Shown: positions 19,201 through 26,317 of the stretch, in pieces
Position numbering within the stretch: the stretch's first letter is position 1
Layout of the letters: each line of letters begins with the position of its first letter
Source of the DNA: JAHBVH01 sp034432375
Lineage (GTDB): Bacteria; Chloroflexota; Anaerolineae; Caldilineales; Caldilineaceae
DNA: 64,000 bases
Reading direction: 5' to 3'
Assembly (NCBI GenBank): GCA_034432375.1
Contig: DAOUCA010000088.1
Location: forward strand, 1-64,000
Notes under the pieces: generated by a model
Database searches by the model: none
The model's input: only the letters and a program-made list of their open reading frames with translations
Told to the model about the DNA's origin: nothing
Position numbers and translations under genes: made by a program

Positions 19201-19258
19201 CGGCGCGCTCTACGATAATAATGGCACCTTGATCAGTTACTGGGTAGACCCAGGATAA
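16223..19258 (+). CDS. PilO-like membrane protein fused to three adhesin-like repeats and a lamin-tail domain
   Basis: 1011 residues, GTG start three bases after the PilN-like stop. Residues 1-195 look like PilO: one membrane helix (about 20-42), a coiled coil, then a ferredoxin-like domain (YARISGVTIIELKAQ, FLARIEETSQAAFALTNVAI). After Thr/Pro linkers come three homologous domains of about 160 residues (about 254-416, 487-651, 718-880). Each begins C-x2-LL-x-NG-x-FE and ends in YFNVFND plus a WxYxDxV segment, suggesting galactose-binding-like jelly rolls. The first linker contains four PVPGATAT units. A lamin-tail-like domain (about 906-1011) closes the protein. The fusion implies a motor-side protein with a large extracellular part, which is plausible in a cell without an outer membrane. 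Confidence 0.75.
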   Translation: MEALQNWRSYLPAKERLYGPLALVVIVLLMVGIFALVIFGLLPNARTRGELITTLTAAEQAVVLEQSVQANAPTRVVEQINSAETRVADASSHFLSETDATVALNQLYQYARISGVTIIELKAQPPANPAPTTVSNILRFNLQVAGTLPRLMNFLARIEETSQAAFALTNVAISPEKDRHIARMDLALYTSLYAAANSSESLPPTPIPSAVISDTSTSTTATPIPTTTPAAPDLPSFLPTVPLLPAALPTVQGDCTNLLVNGDFEQSAAWLFSPSISPPQYISSQRQAGLRAMQLGTLPGTASTNRSSYSSVRQLITIPATANSAILYWWQWAGTQETPSLTPDTRSDRQELLLLGTDERAVAVVQQSRQTEAGWQQYAADLSNYRGQSLYLYFNVFNDGNALPTWLYLDEVTVRACGVPTIPTATPLFTTLPTSTPPASVTPVPGATATPVPGATATPVPGATATPVPGATATTPPGVTNTPTGVAGCSDLLLNGGFETNSGWLLGQSVAPPQYIATQAQAGFRAMQLGVLPGSAPTNRSSYSSVRQQVTIPASANYVLLRWWQWAGTQESITTAPETTHDRQEVLLLTPNEQVLAVVQRTRQMTGGWQEITADLSAYRGRTVYLYFNVFNDSNTLATWLYIDEVTLLDCVAPPAPTVVATATPLPTVPVATATTAPTLTPTGVVATATTAPTLTPTGVIATATTGPTLIPTATGISGCSNLLTNGDFEGDIGWASGKTDRPAVYTMDRQHSGTRSIQLGIPALSNLQSYSSISQQITIPGDADALTLRWWQWRGTEEATSLTPGAAADRQEVLLLTTTGEPLEVLHRERNNESGWQEVVIELNATVYRGRTILVYFNVFNDGANGRTWMYIDDVALTNCLPQAVSTTVPTATSIIPVPTTVYAKCTEDPNAGLAPNAPIVIVGVDKSATPETVTLKNVSAEPVEVTNWHMCSITADQEHIGIGGIIPVNATAIFTYTGTDDYIWNNEEKDDGALYDNNGTLISYWVDPG

Positions 19259-19639
19259 TAGAACCCATTCGTAAGCCCGGTTGCTGTTGGACGCTAGCAG
19301 TTGCGACTATTTCTTCTGCGACACCTCACGTAAACACCTCAACAAGATCAACTATCACAAACGCTACACGTTGCATGGCAACAATTCATCACCCATTCTA
19401 AACAAACGTGTCATTTCCCCGCCCTATTGCTAGGATCTCCTCAGACAAATACCGTAGCAACATTTGTTTAATCCCACACGATACGTGCAATGACGTAATC
19501 AATTACACTAAAAATCGCATATCGACTGCTGGTAACTTTCGTCATCATTTGTGAACTTATCTTAAACAATTCGTAATCTACATTATCATCAGATAAGTTT
19601 TGGTTTACCCTTTGCTAACTATTAACTATGGGGTGAAAG
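19259..19639. promoter_or_regulatory. Leader region of the archaellin gene
   Basis: No gene is seen in these 381 bp. The stretch is A+T-rich toward its 3' end and should carry the archaellum promoter, but no -35/-10 pair can be named with confidence. A small inverted repeat (GTAAT, two bases, ATTAC) at about 19495-19506 could be an operator. Confidence 0.35.
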
Positions 19640-20284
19640 ATGAAAACGTTTGTAGCTCAACCAATCGCGCGTTATTTTGAACAAAAGGGAAAAAACATGC
19701 AAATGAATGTACGTCAAATTAGTAAGCGGCTCCTTCGCGAAGAAGCCGGCATTACGGCGCTGGAAACGGCGATCATCTTGATCGCCTTCGTGGTCGTCGC
19801 CTCAGTCTTCGCCTTTACCATCCTCTCCGCTGGAACTTTCTCTACGGAACGTGGGAAAGAGGCCGTCTTTGCCGGCCTCTCGGAAGTGCAGAGCTCCATG
19901 GAGCTTAAGGGGAGTGTTATTGGCCTCGCGTCAAATACGGGTACATCGGGAACGGTCGATTCGATCCGCTTTACGGTTGCCAATGCCGTCGGTGGGGAGC
20001 CAATCAATCTGAGTGAAACCGACCGGGTGGTAATTATCGGCTACCGCGATGCAACAACAATTACCAACAGTTTAGATTGGACTCTGGAGTGGTTGGTCCA
20101 ATCGGATACCGATGATCTGCTGGAAGGTGGCGAACTCGCCGAGATTACCGTGCCACTGACCCCTACCGTTACATTGGGGACCAATACCGACTTCGTTATC
20201 GAAGTGAAGCCACAGGCCGGTGCTGTGCTCAACATTCAGCGCACCACCCCCGCCTACATCGAAGCGGTCTATGACCTGCAGTAG
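19640..20284 (+). CDS. arlB: Archaellin (archaeal-type flagellin)
   Basis: 214 residues from the ATG at 19640 (GGGGTG upstream); an ATG at 19697, with its own AAGGG site, would give a more usual 18-residue leader. The type III signal peptide is clear: basic RLLREEAG, predicted cleavage after Gly37, then ITALE with Glu at +5. A hydrophobic stretch follows (AIILIAFVVVASVFAFTIL) that closely matches archaeal archaellin N-termini. The rest is a beta-rich globular head ending in EAVYDLQ. It would be cut by the prepilin peptidase encoded at 22812 and assembled by ArlI/ArlJ. There are no cysteines. It is the only archaellin gene in the window and sits at the head of the cluster. Confidence 0.9.
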   Translation: MKTFVAQPIARYFEQKGKNMQMNVRQISKRLLREEAGITALETAIILIAFVVVASVFAFTILSAGTFSTERGKEAVFAGLSEVQSSMELKGSVIGLASNTGTSGTVDSIRFTVANAVGGEPINLSETDRVVIIGYRDATTITNSLDWTLEWLVQSDTDDLLEGGELAEITVPLTPTVTLGTNTDFVIEVKPQAGAVLNIQRTTPAYIEAVYDLQ

Positions 20285-20400
20285 GTCCAGTAATGGGTGC
20301 CTGTAAAGTTCTAGCGGATTATCCATCTCATCCTTGGCCGCAGGGCACCCAGTAGTGATTCGTCCCGATAGCGAGTTAAGAAATTAAACAGGTATAAAAG

Positions 20401-20475
20401 CGTAGGCTGGGCGGGTGCCCGCTGGGCGTGAAGCCGAAGCCCGGGCCGCTCCGGCTTCGACAAGCTCAGCCTACG
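20401..20475. repeat. REP-like palindromic repeat
   Basis: Outer arms cgtaggctg (20401-20409) and cagcctacg (20467-20475) enclose the core ggcttcgacaagctcagcc (about 20453-20471). The same core, inverted, appears at 54641-54660, and relatives occur elsewhere. It lies between arlB and the ArlD/E-like gene, where it could trim or stabilise the archaellin mRNA. Confidence 0.7.
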
Positions 20476-20573
20476 TTTACCGGACTATTTTCTTAAGTCC
20501 CTAATGGGCCGGTTATTTCAGTAAAATTTTCGTACCGTGCCGAAAATACGTTAGTAGAAAAGCCACCGATTTT

Positions 20574-21203
20574 ATGAACCTCGAGAACCGTGTCGAAGTC
20601 CTTGAGCATGAGTTAAAGATTCTCAAGAATGAAATCGAAGGGACGTTGCTGGAAATTCAAAGTCAAGTATTGATTCACTACTATCCCGATCTACGCGCGG
20701 AAGATTTGACGCCCCCGCAAGATGTTGTCCTCGCAGCAACTGCGCGCACCATGAACCAAAAAAGTGGATTCTCAGAAGCAGCGCCAGCGCAACTACCCTC
20801 AAGATCCAATGGCATCACGAATATGCAAATGAAGGAGGTCTCCCTCAGAGAATTTGCTCAGGATGCACTGCCGCCGGCGATGGCAGCAGATGAAGCTGGT
20901 ACGCAGCTTGGCCCCGTTGCGTTGGCGCATTTGGCTAAGTGGGTTGACTATGCCATCGCCCAGGTGGGCAAAGCACAGACGACCGCGGTTGTCGAAGCCT
21001 ATGCCGATGCTTCGAGCGACGCAATTCAAGCAGCATTACATCAGTTTATTGAATTGAGCACCGAAGAGGGTGAGCCAACCATCGTTGACACCACCGCGCT
21101 CATGCAAGTTTCACGCAAGCTCAATAAAGTCTTTGATCAAGTAGCAAAGCTTACGACCCAAATAGCCGACCGATACCCAGTTGACCGATATCCAGGCGAA
21201 TGA
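20574..21203 (+). CDS. ArlD/ArlE-like archaellum adaptor protein
   Basis: 209 residues, ATG at 20574. The N-terminus is a coiled coil (about 1-35, VEVLEHELKILKNEI). A variable linker follows, then a helical segment at about 115-165 (HLAKWVDYAIAQVGKA, VVEAYADA, ALHQFIEL). That segment resembles the FlaD/FlaE domain of euryarchaeal archaella, which reads roughly LxxWLEFLxxxVG...LxYYxxIGW. In archaea, ArlC/D/E form the cytosolic ring around ArlH/ArlI and receive CheY signals. A CheY-like protein is encoded three genes downstream. The family link is my reading of the pattern, not a search result; the alternative is an unrelated helical scaffold. Confidence 0.6.
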   Translation: MNLENRVEVLEHELKILKNEIEGTLLEIQSQVLIHYYPDLRAEDLTPPQDVVLAATARTMNQKSGFSEAAPAQLPSRSNGITNMQMKEVSLREFAQDALPPAMAADEAGTQLGPVALAHLAKWVDYAIAQVGKAQTTAVVEAYADASSDAIQAALHQFIELSTEEGEPTIVDTTALMQVSRKLNKVFDQVAKLTTQIADRYPVDRYPGE

Positions 21204-21218
21204 TCAGAGACTGCATCT

Positions 21219-21731
21219 ATGGAAAAAACAATTACAACCACGTTTATGATCATCATCAGCGTGATCAGTGCGGTGCTGGTCTTTAATGCGATTTTGCCAG
21301 CTGTTACGAGTAGCCGCGATGCCATGGTGACGATGCGCGGCCGATTGAATGAGCGTATCAAGAGCAAGATTACGGTGATTCACGCCACCGGCGAGCTCGA
21401 TCAGGACGCGCTCTGGCAAGATACGAATGGCAATGGCAATTTTGATATCTTTGCCTGGGTTAAGAATATTGGGGCCGTGCGCATCCCTGCGGTGGATAGC
21501 CTCGACCTCTTTTTTGGGCCAGAAGGGAACTATGTACGCATCCCTTCTAAAGACGAAGCCGCCGGGAGCTTTCCTTATTGGGAGTGGACGGTCGAAAATG
21601 ATAGCAGTTGGAACCCGAGTGCAACACTCCAAATTACGATCCGCTTTGCCGCAACGCTAAGCTCGGGGCGCTATCTTCTCAAGGTTGTGCTGGCAAATGG
21701 CGTCTCAGATGAGTATATCTTCAGTTTATAG
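21219..21731 (+). CDS. arlG: ArlG-like archaellum stator protein
   Basis: 170 residues, ATG at 21219, 15 bp after the previous stop. One N-terminal membrane helix (about 6-29, type III-signal-like but without the basic-Gly cleavage site). An Ig-like beta domain follows, with FDIFAWVKNIGAVRIP, WEWTVENDSSW and a closing NGVSDEYIFSL. This is the layout of archaeal FlaF/FlaG, whose soluble domains anchor the motor to the S-layer in the pseudoperiplasm. The segment W...W-x-P-x-ATLQITI favours ArlG over ArlF, but the two are hard to separate by eye. Gene order directly before an ArlF-like gene supports the pair. Confidence 0.75.
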   Translation: MEKTITTTFMIIISVISAVLVFNAILPAVTSSRDAMVTMRGRLNERIKSKITVIHATGELDQDALWQDTNGNGNFDIFAWVKNIGAVRIPAVDSLDLFFGPEGNYVRIPSKDEAAGSFPYWEWTVENDSSWNPSATLQITIRFAATLSSGRYLLKVVLANGVSDEYIFSL

Positions 21732-21769
21732 CATGCTATTTTAAAACCAGAACGAAGTGAACAGATCTT

Positions 21770-22303
21770 ATGGAATCGGCTCTTGCGACCCTGATCATCA
21801 TGACAGCATTGCTCTTTGGTGTCTTTACCCTGACTGACACCTATTTTACGACGCAGGATCAATTGTGGCAGGCGCGCACGGTGATGGAAGATCGAACCGA
21901 AGTCCGCGAGAGCACAGCATTGACGCTTGTCCAGAGCAATATCACCAGCGCAGGCGCGACGATCGAATTGACCTTTCGCAATGTGGGAAGCAGCAAGATT
22001 GCCGATTTCGATCAGTGGGATCTCATTGTGCAACATTACAGTGCCGCGGGGATCTACGCTGTGCAGTGGCTGCCCTATGTGAGTGGGACAACACCCGGCA
22101 CCAATCAGTGGGTGGTGGCTGGCCTCTATCTCTCGGCTGCAGAAGGCAGCCCCGAAGTTTACGAACCCATGATCTTAAACCCCGGTGAAGAGATCGTGAT
22201 CGAGGCACGAGTTGTACCGCCGGTTGGGCCCAACACAACGAATCTGGCAACACTGGCCGTAGCCAGTGGTAACCATCAATCCGTGCTCTTTGTGCGTAAT
22301 TAG
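21770..22303 (+). CDS. arlF: ArlF-like archaellum stator protein
   Basis: 177 residues, ATG at 21770. An N-terminal membrane helix (about 4-24) and a short helical neck lead to a beta-sandwich with TIELTFRNVGSSKIADFDQWDLIVQHY and VQWLPY. Segments of the type LTFRNVGSxKxxDF-xxWD recur in archaellar FlaF/FlaG-type proteins. It should sit in the membrane with its domain outside and bind the surface layer together with the ArlG-like protein. The distinction between F and G is uncertain. Confidence 0.75.
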   Translation: MESALATLIIMTALLFGVFTLTDTYFTTQDQLWQARTVMEDRTEVRESTALTLVQSNITSAGATIELTFRNVGSSKIADFDQWDLIVQHYSAAGIYAVQWLPYVSGTTPGTNQWVVAGLYLSAAEGSPEVYEPMILNPGEEIVIEARVVPPVGPNTTNLATLAVASGNHQSVLFVRN

Positions 22304-22337
22304 CGACCTTCCCCTTTACGCCAAACCACAGATTTTG

Positions 22338-22379
22338 CAGAGAGCACAGGGGAAGAACTGCTTTTCTCTGTGCTCTCTG
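22338..22379. terminator. Hairpin between the stator genes and the CheY-like gene
   Basis: Perfect 12-bp arms cagagagcacag (22338-22349) and ctgtgctctctg (22368-22379), extended imperfectly outward, with an A-rich stretch after it. It could partly stop transcription or set mRNA ends inside the archaellum cluster. Confidence 0.5.
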
Positions 22380-22427
22380 TGAACTTTGTGGCAAAAAATA
22401 AGCTTACCAGACAGAAATTAGCTATTT

Positions 22428-22802
22428 ATGAAAAAAAGGATCTTAGTTGTTGAAGATGAACAATATATTGCAACCCTGATCAGTCAAATTCTGAGCCGCA
22501 ACGGCTATGAGGTCAGCACAATCAATAATGGTGCCGAGGCGCTACGCCGGATCGAGGAGTTTGAACCGCAGCTGGTTGTTTTGGATGTTTCGCTGCCAGG
22601 GATGGATGGCTACCAGATCTGCCGCTATCTGCGCGGGAATGCCAAGACGGCCACTCTCCCCGTCATCATGGTAACGGCCATGGTACGCCCCTCCGATCAA
22701 CGCCAAGGCTTTGAGACCGGGGCCGACGACTATCTCACCAAGCCTTTTGCGCCGGCAGAGTTGGTCAGTCGCGTTGAATCCCTCTTCTTCTTTGCCGAGT
22801 AA
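22428..22802 (+). CDS. CheY-like single-domain response regulator
   Basis: 124 residues, ATG at 22428. Complete receiver domain: acidic pair Asp10/Glu11, phospho-acceptor Asp53 (VLDVSLPG), Thr83 (MVTAM), Lys105 (LTKPFAP). There is no output domain. It lies inside the archaellum cluster between the stator genes and the prepilin peptidase, so a role in switching or regulating the motor is likely, as archaeal CheY acts through CheF and ArlCDE. No CheF-like gene is visible here, so any link could be direct or through the ArlD/E-like protein. Confidence 0.9.
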   Translation: MKKRILVVEDEQYIATLISQILSRNGYEVSTINNGAEALRRIEEFEPQLVVLDVSLPGMDGYQICRYLRGNAKTATLPVIMVTAMVRPSDQRQGFETGADDYLTKPFAPAELVSRVESLFFFAE

Positions 22803-22811
22803 GGGCCGGCA

Positions 22812-23477
22812 ATGTCGACAGCAATTTTACTCTTGTTTGGACTCGTCGCCGGGGGATTGGTCAATTGGATGGTTGACACAATCCCCCCGGCATCACCGTC
22901 GCCCCACCGTCGGCCAAGGAAGGATGCGCACTATCGGGTAAACCGGCGCAATGGGGCTATCTCGTTGGCCGCGGTTGGGCTGGTCTGGTTAGCCTATCGG
23001 GAAGTTGGGTGGCAGCCGCACGGCGTACTCATTGCCCTGGAAGCGTGTTTTTTTCTCGCCATTGCGCTGATTGATCTGGAGCATCATCTTGTGCTCAACC
23101 GCATGATCGGCCCAGCATTGCCACTCTTCTTTGTCGCCAATCTGTTGGTGGGCAACACATCGGCCCCCTTACTCCTGCTTGGTGGCTTGGTGGGTGGTGG
23201 TATTTTGCTCGTGATTGCGCTCGTGGTGCCTGGGGCAATGGGTATGGGGGATGTAAAGCTCAGCGGTCTGATCGGCGTCACGGTCGGGTTACCGAATGTG
23301 CTGATTGCGCTCTACGTTGCCATCCTCTGTGGCGGTATGGTGGCTATTGGCCTATGGGTCAGCCGGCGCTTTCAACGCAATTTCCGGATCGCCTATGCGC
23401 CTTATCTCGTATTTGGGGCCTGGCTTGTGCTCTTCAATGGCCCAGCCTTGATCTATGCTCAGATGGCCCATCCATAA
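22812..23477 (+). CDS. Prepilin/prearchaellin peptidase (A24 family)
   Basis: 221 residues, ATG at 22812, nine bases after the receiver gene. A polytopic membrane protein with the two catalytic aspartates of A24 peptidases: Asp88 (ALIDLEHHLV) and Asp147 (GMGDVKL). The four-cysteine zinc domain of classical PilD is absent, and the short loop at 25-45 is basic instead. It would cleave the type III leader of archaellin and possibly of pilins. In sequence it looks more like bacterial PilD than archaeal FlaK/PibD, so a bacterial peptidase may have been recruited to an archaeal machine. Confidence 0.88.
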   Translation: MSTAILLLFGLVAGGLVNWMVDTIPPASPSPHRRPRKDAHYRVNRRNGAISLAAVGLVWLAYREVGWQPHGVLIALEACFFLAIALIDLEHHLVLNRMIGPALPLFFVANLLVGNTSAPLLLLGGLVGGGILLVIALVVPGAMGMGDVKLSGLIGVTVGLPNVLIALYVAILCGGMVAIGLWVSRRFQRNFRIAYAPYLVFGAWLVLFNGPALIYAQMAHP

Positions 23478-23844
23478 CTATAGTGTTCTGTGAAATAAAT
23501 TTTGATAAGTTCACTTGTTCCCGACCGAGTTCGGTTTTGTCCCGTAGGGACGGCTGAATTTAGGGTAGCATGAGTATCAAAGTAAGGATAAGAGCGGTAA
23601 CCAACACTACAACAGATGAAGGAAACAGCGGATTTGCCACGGCGCATCCAGAATTTTAAGGGCAACTGGCACTTTAAACTGATAAGTTTGTAAGTTGTAA
23701 AAAGTTTCGTTAACCGAATTGCCTATTCCTTGCTTCCAAAATCCGCTGTAATGTTCCTGGAACGCTTACCTTGGTAGATATGATTGCTTTCACAAAACAA
23801 TAAGTAAGTAGCGCTAGTAAATAGCACTTGGTAGGAGCATAGAT
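23478..23844. other. Intergenic region before arlH
   Basis: No gene is seen. Two small adjacent palindromes occur: ACCGAGTTCGGT (23524-23535) and GTCCCGTAGGGAC (23539-23551). The 367-bp gap suggests that arlH-arlI-arlJ have their own promoter. Confidence 0.45.
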
Positions 23845-24549
23845 ATGGACGAACAACCAATCAAAACCGTCGTCTCTACCGGTAACCGCGAGATCGATGA
23901 CAAGATGGGCGGCGGCATTCCGCTTGGCTCACTTACCCTAATCGAAGGCGACTCGCACTCGGGCAAATCGGTGCTCTCGCAACAGATGACCTGGGGCTCG
24001 TTGTCTGACGGCTTCCATCTCTCCTTTTTTACGACGGAAAATACCGTAAAAAGTCTGGTGAAACAGATGCAGAGCCTCAACATCGATATCCTCCAATATC
24101 TGCTCCTGTGCAAGTTGCGCCTCTATCCCATGGAATTTGCGCGCGCCCAAGATGATGTCTTGGTGCCGCTGCTCAAAGCGATCAGGACCGAAGGGCAAGC
24201 GGGGCGCAAGATGATCTTTATCGATGCCTTGACCCCCTGTATCACCAACAGTCAACAAGAGACCGTACTCACCTTCTTCGAACGTTGCAAACGGCTCTGC
24301 TCCGAAGGAATGACCATTCTCATGATCATTCACTCCCACGCCATCAGCCAGGATTTTCTTGTACGTATCACCTCCCTCTGCGATGCCCATCTACGGATGC
24401 GCACCGAACAAGTCGGGAATAAACTGGTCAAAACTATGGAAGTAGCCAAAGTGCGTGGCGCCAGCAAGAACACAGGCAACATCGTTAGCTTTGAAATTGA
24501 GCCTGGCCTGGGGATGCGTATCATCCCCATTAATAAGGCACAGGGGTAA
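23845..24549 (+). CDS. arlH: ArlH, KaiC-like ATPase of the archaellum motor
   Basis: 234 residues, ATG at 23845 with AGGAG upstream. Walker A is GDSHSGKS (35-42), matching the GxxxxGKS of archaeal FlaH. Walker B is KMIFIDALT (Asp127). TTENTVKSLVKQMQSLNIDI is the segment typical of FlaH. FlaH is a RecA/KaiC-type protein that binds ATP, forms a ring inside the cytosolic complex and contacts ArlI. The gene heads the arlH-arlI-arlJ run seen in archaea. The length is normal for the family, and no bacterial pilus system encodes such a protein, so this is the strongest single marker of an archaellum. Confidence 0.92.
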   Translation: MDEQPIKTVVSTGNREIDDKMGGGIPLGSLTLIEGDSHSGKSVLSQQMTWGSLSDGFHLSFFTTENTVKSLVKQMQSLNIDILQYLLLCKLRLYPMEFARAQDDVLVPLLKAIRTEGQAGRKMIFIDALTPCITNSQQETVLTFFERCKRLCSEGMTILMIIHSHAISQDFLVRITSLCDAHLRMRTEQVGNKLVKTMEVAKVRGASKNTGNIVSFEIEPGLGMRIIPINKAQG

Positions 24550-24580
24550 TACTTCAGCCAAAGACCAGAAAGCCAGCCTC

Positions 24581-26317
24581 ATGGAACAATCTGACCTACC
24601 CTTTCCAGAAAGTAATTTTGCCGATCCTCAGGGCAGTGGCAGTACCCTGACCTTGGAAGATCTACCACAACCGTTGCAAGATGTGGCGCGTGCCAATCCC
24701 TTTCTCCTTGAATACTTGCGTGCCCTGCCGATCGACGAAATTGGCATCCCAACCTATGTCCCAAAACTCTCGCGCGCCATGGCAAAACTCAAACAGCGCA
24801 ACCTGATCTACCCGACCAATGCCGCAAATCTCTTTATTCACATCTATCCCAATCCACGTGATGCACGCGACATCTATATTCCGGTCGAGCCGCTCTTAAC
24901 CGTCCATCTCAATGGTCTGGTCCAGCAAGTCGAAGATCAGCTGCTGGAGATGGCCGAAAGCATCGGGCAGGCGGCAGAGGTAGATCGCGAAGCAATTCTG
25001 CTTAGCTCAATCGATCAGATCTGTGTGGTGGATACGGCGCTCGTCGGCGGGACAACCCACAACGACAAGAGCAAGTGGGGCCATCGGCAAAAGGGCGGCT
25101 CGCGGATCCATACCACCCCGCGCGAACTCAACGCCTTGAAATACCGCACCGTGCGCGACAAGCTCGGGTTGGGCGTGCTACAGCCGCTGCTCCAAGACCC
25201 GTACATCGAAGATATCAGTTGCAGCGGCCTCGGCAATATCTTTATTGAGCACAAGATCTTTAAGAGCTTGAAATCCTCGATCTACTTTCCCTCGCACGAC
25301 GACCTCGATGACTTTGTCGTGCAGATGGGTGAACGGATCAAACGGCCCGTCACCCTGCGCAACCCGATTGTCGACGCTGCACTGCCCGACGGCTCCCGTA
25401 TCAATATTGTCTATGGCCGCGATATCACCAAGCGGGGCAGCAACTTTACCATCCGTAAATTTAGCGACGATGTGATCAGCGTTCTAAATTTAATTGAGTT
25501 TGGCAGCATGGATTATATGATCGCCGCCTATCTCTGGCTGGCGATTGAATCGGATCTCAACGTCTTTGTTGTCGGGGCGACGGCCTCCGGCAAGACGACT
25601 TTGCTCAACGCGCTCACCACCTTTATCAAACCAAACGCTAAGATTGTGACGATTGAAGACACCCCCGAATTGCAGGTGCCCCACGGCAACTGGATCCGTG
25701 AGGTGGTGCGCCAACAGACCAAGGATAGCAAAAATGGCGGGGTGGATATGTTTGACCTGCTCAAGGCAGCCCTGCGGCAACGGCCGGACCGCATCATGAT
25801 CGGTGAGATTCGTGGTGTCGAAGGCAACATTGCCTTTCAGGCCATGCAGACTGGCCACGGTGTCATGGCAACCTTCCACGCCTCGTCGGTGCAGAAGGTG
25901 ATCCAACGTTTGACGGGCGACCCGATCAATGTCCCCAAAGTAAACATCGACAACTTGGATCTGGTGGTCATTCAGTCCGCCGTGCGCGGGCCCGATGGCA
26001 GCACTGTGCGCCGCGTTGTCAGTGTCAATGAAATTGTCGACTACGATTCGGCCTCCAACACCTTCTCCTTTATCACCGCGTTTCGCTGGAAAGCCGATGA
26101 TGACACCTTTGAATTTCCGGGCGATATGAACAGCTTTGTGTTGGAGCAGAAGGTCGGCTGGAAACGGGGCATTCCAGAAAATCAGCGGCGCTCCATCTAT
26201 TCCGAGCTGCGCAAGCGTGCCGTTATTTTAGAGAAGATTGGCAAAAAGGAAGGGGCGAAGAGCTTTGACAAGCTATTTGCAATTATTTCGGAAGCTTATA
26301 AGCAAGGACTCCTTTAA
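24581..26317 (+). CDS. arlI: ArlI, secretion-superfamily ATPase powering archaellum assembly and rotation
   Basis: 578 residues from the ATG at 24581; the open frame extends upstream into arlH, but 24581 fits the family. Walker A GATASGKT (332-339), Asp box IEDTPELQ (358-365), Walker B IMIGEIRG (405-412) and His box TGHGVMATFHA (424-434) are all intact. GATASGKTTLLNAL is the archaeal FlaI form and not PilB/PilT. The N-terminal domain (about 1-220) includes a spacer rich in Lys/Arg/Gly at 155-180. It should act as a hexamer under ArlJ, driving both filament growth and rotation. Confidence 0.93.
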   Translation: MEQSDLPFPESNFADPQGSGSTLTLEDLPQPLQDVARANPFLLEYLRALPIDEIGIPTYVPKLSRAMAKLKQRNLIYPTNAANLFIHIYPNPRDARDIYIPVEPLLTVHLNGLVQQVEDQLLEMAESIGQAAEVDREAILLSSIDQICVVDTALVGGTTHNDKSKWGHRQKGGSRIHTTPRELNALKYRTVRDKLGLGVLQPLLQDPYIEDISCSGLGNIFIEHKIFKSLKSSIYFPSHDDLDDFVVQMGERIKRPVTLRNPIVDAALPDGSRINIVYGRDITKRGSNFTIRKFSDDVISVLNLIEFGSMDYMIAAYLWLAIESDLNVFVVGATASGKTTLLNALTTFIKPNAKIVTIEDTPELQVPHGNWIREVVRQQTKDSKNGGVDMFDLLKAALRQRPDRIMIGEIRGVEGNIAFQAMQTGHGVMATFHASSVQKVIQRLTGDPINVPKVNIDNLDLVVIQSAVRGPDGSTVRRVVSVNEIVDYDSASNTFSFITAFRWKADDDTFEFPGDMNSFVLEQKVGWKRGIPENQRRSIYSELRKRAVILEKIGKKEGAKSFDKLFAIISEAYKQGLL

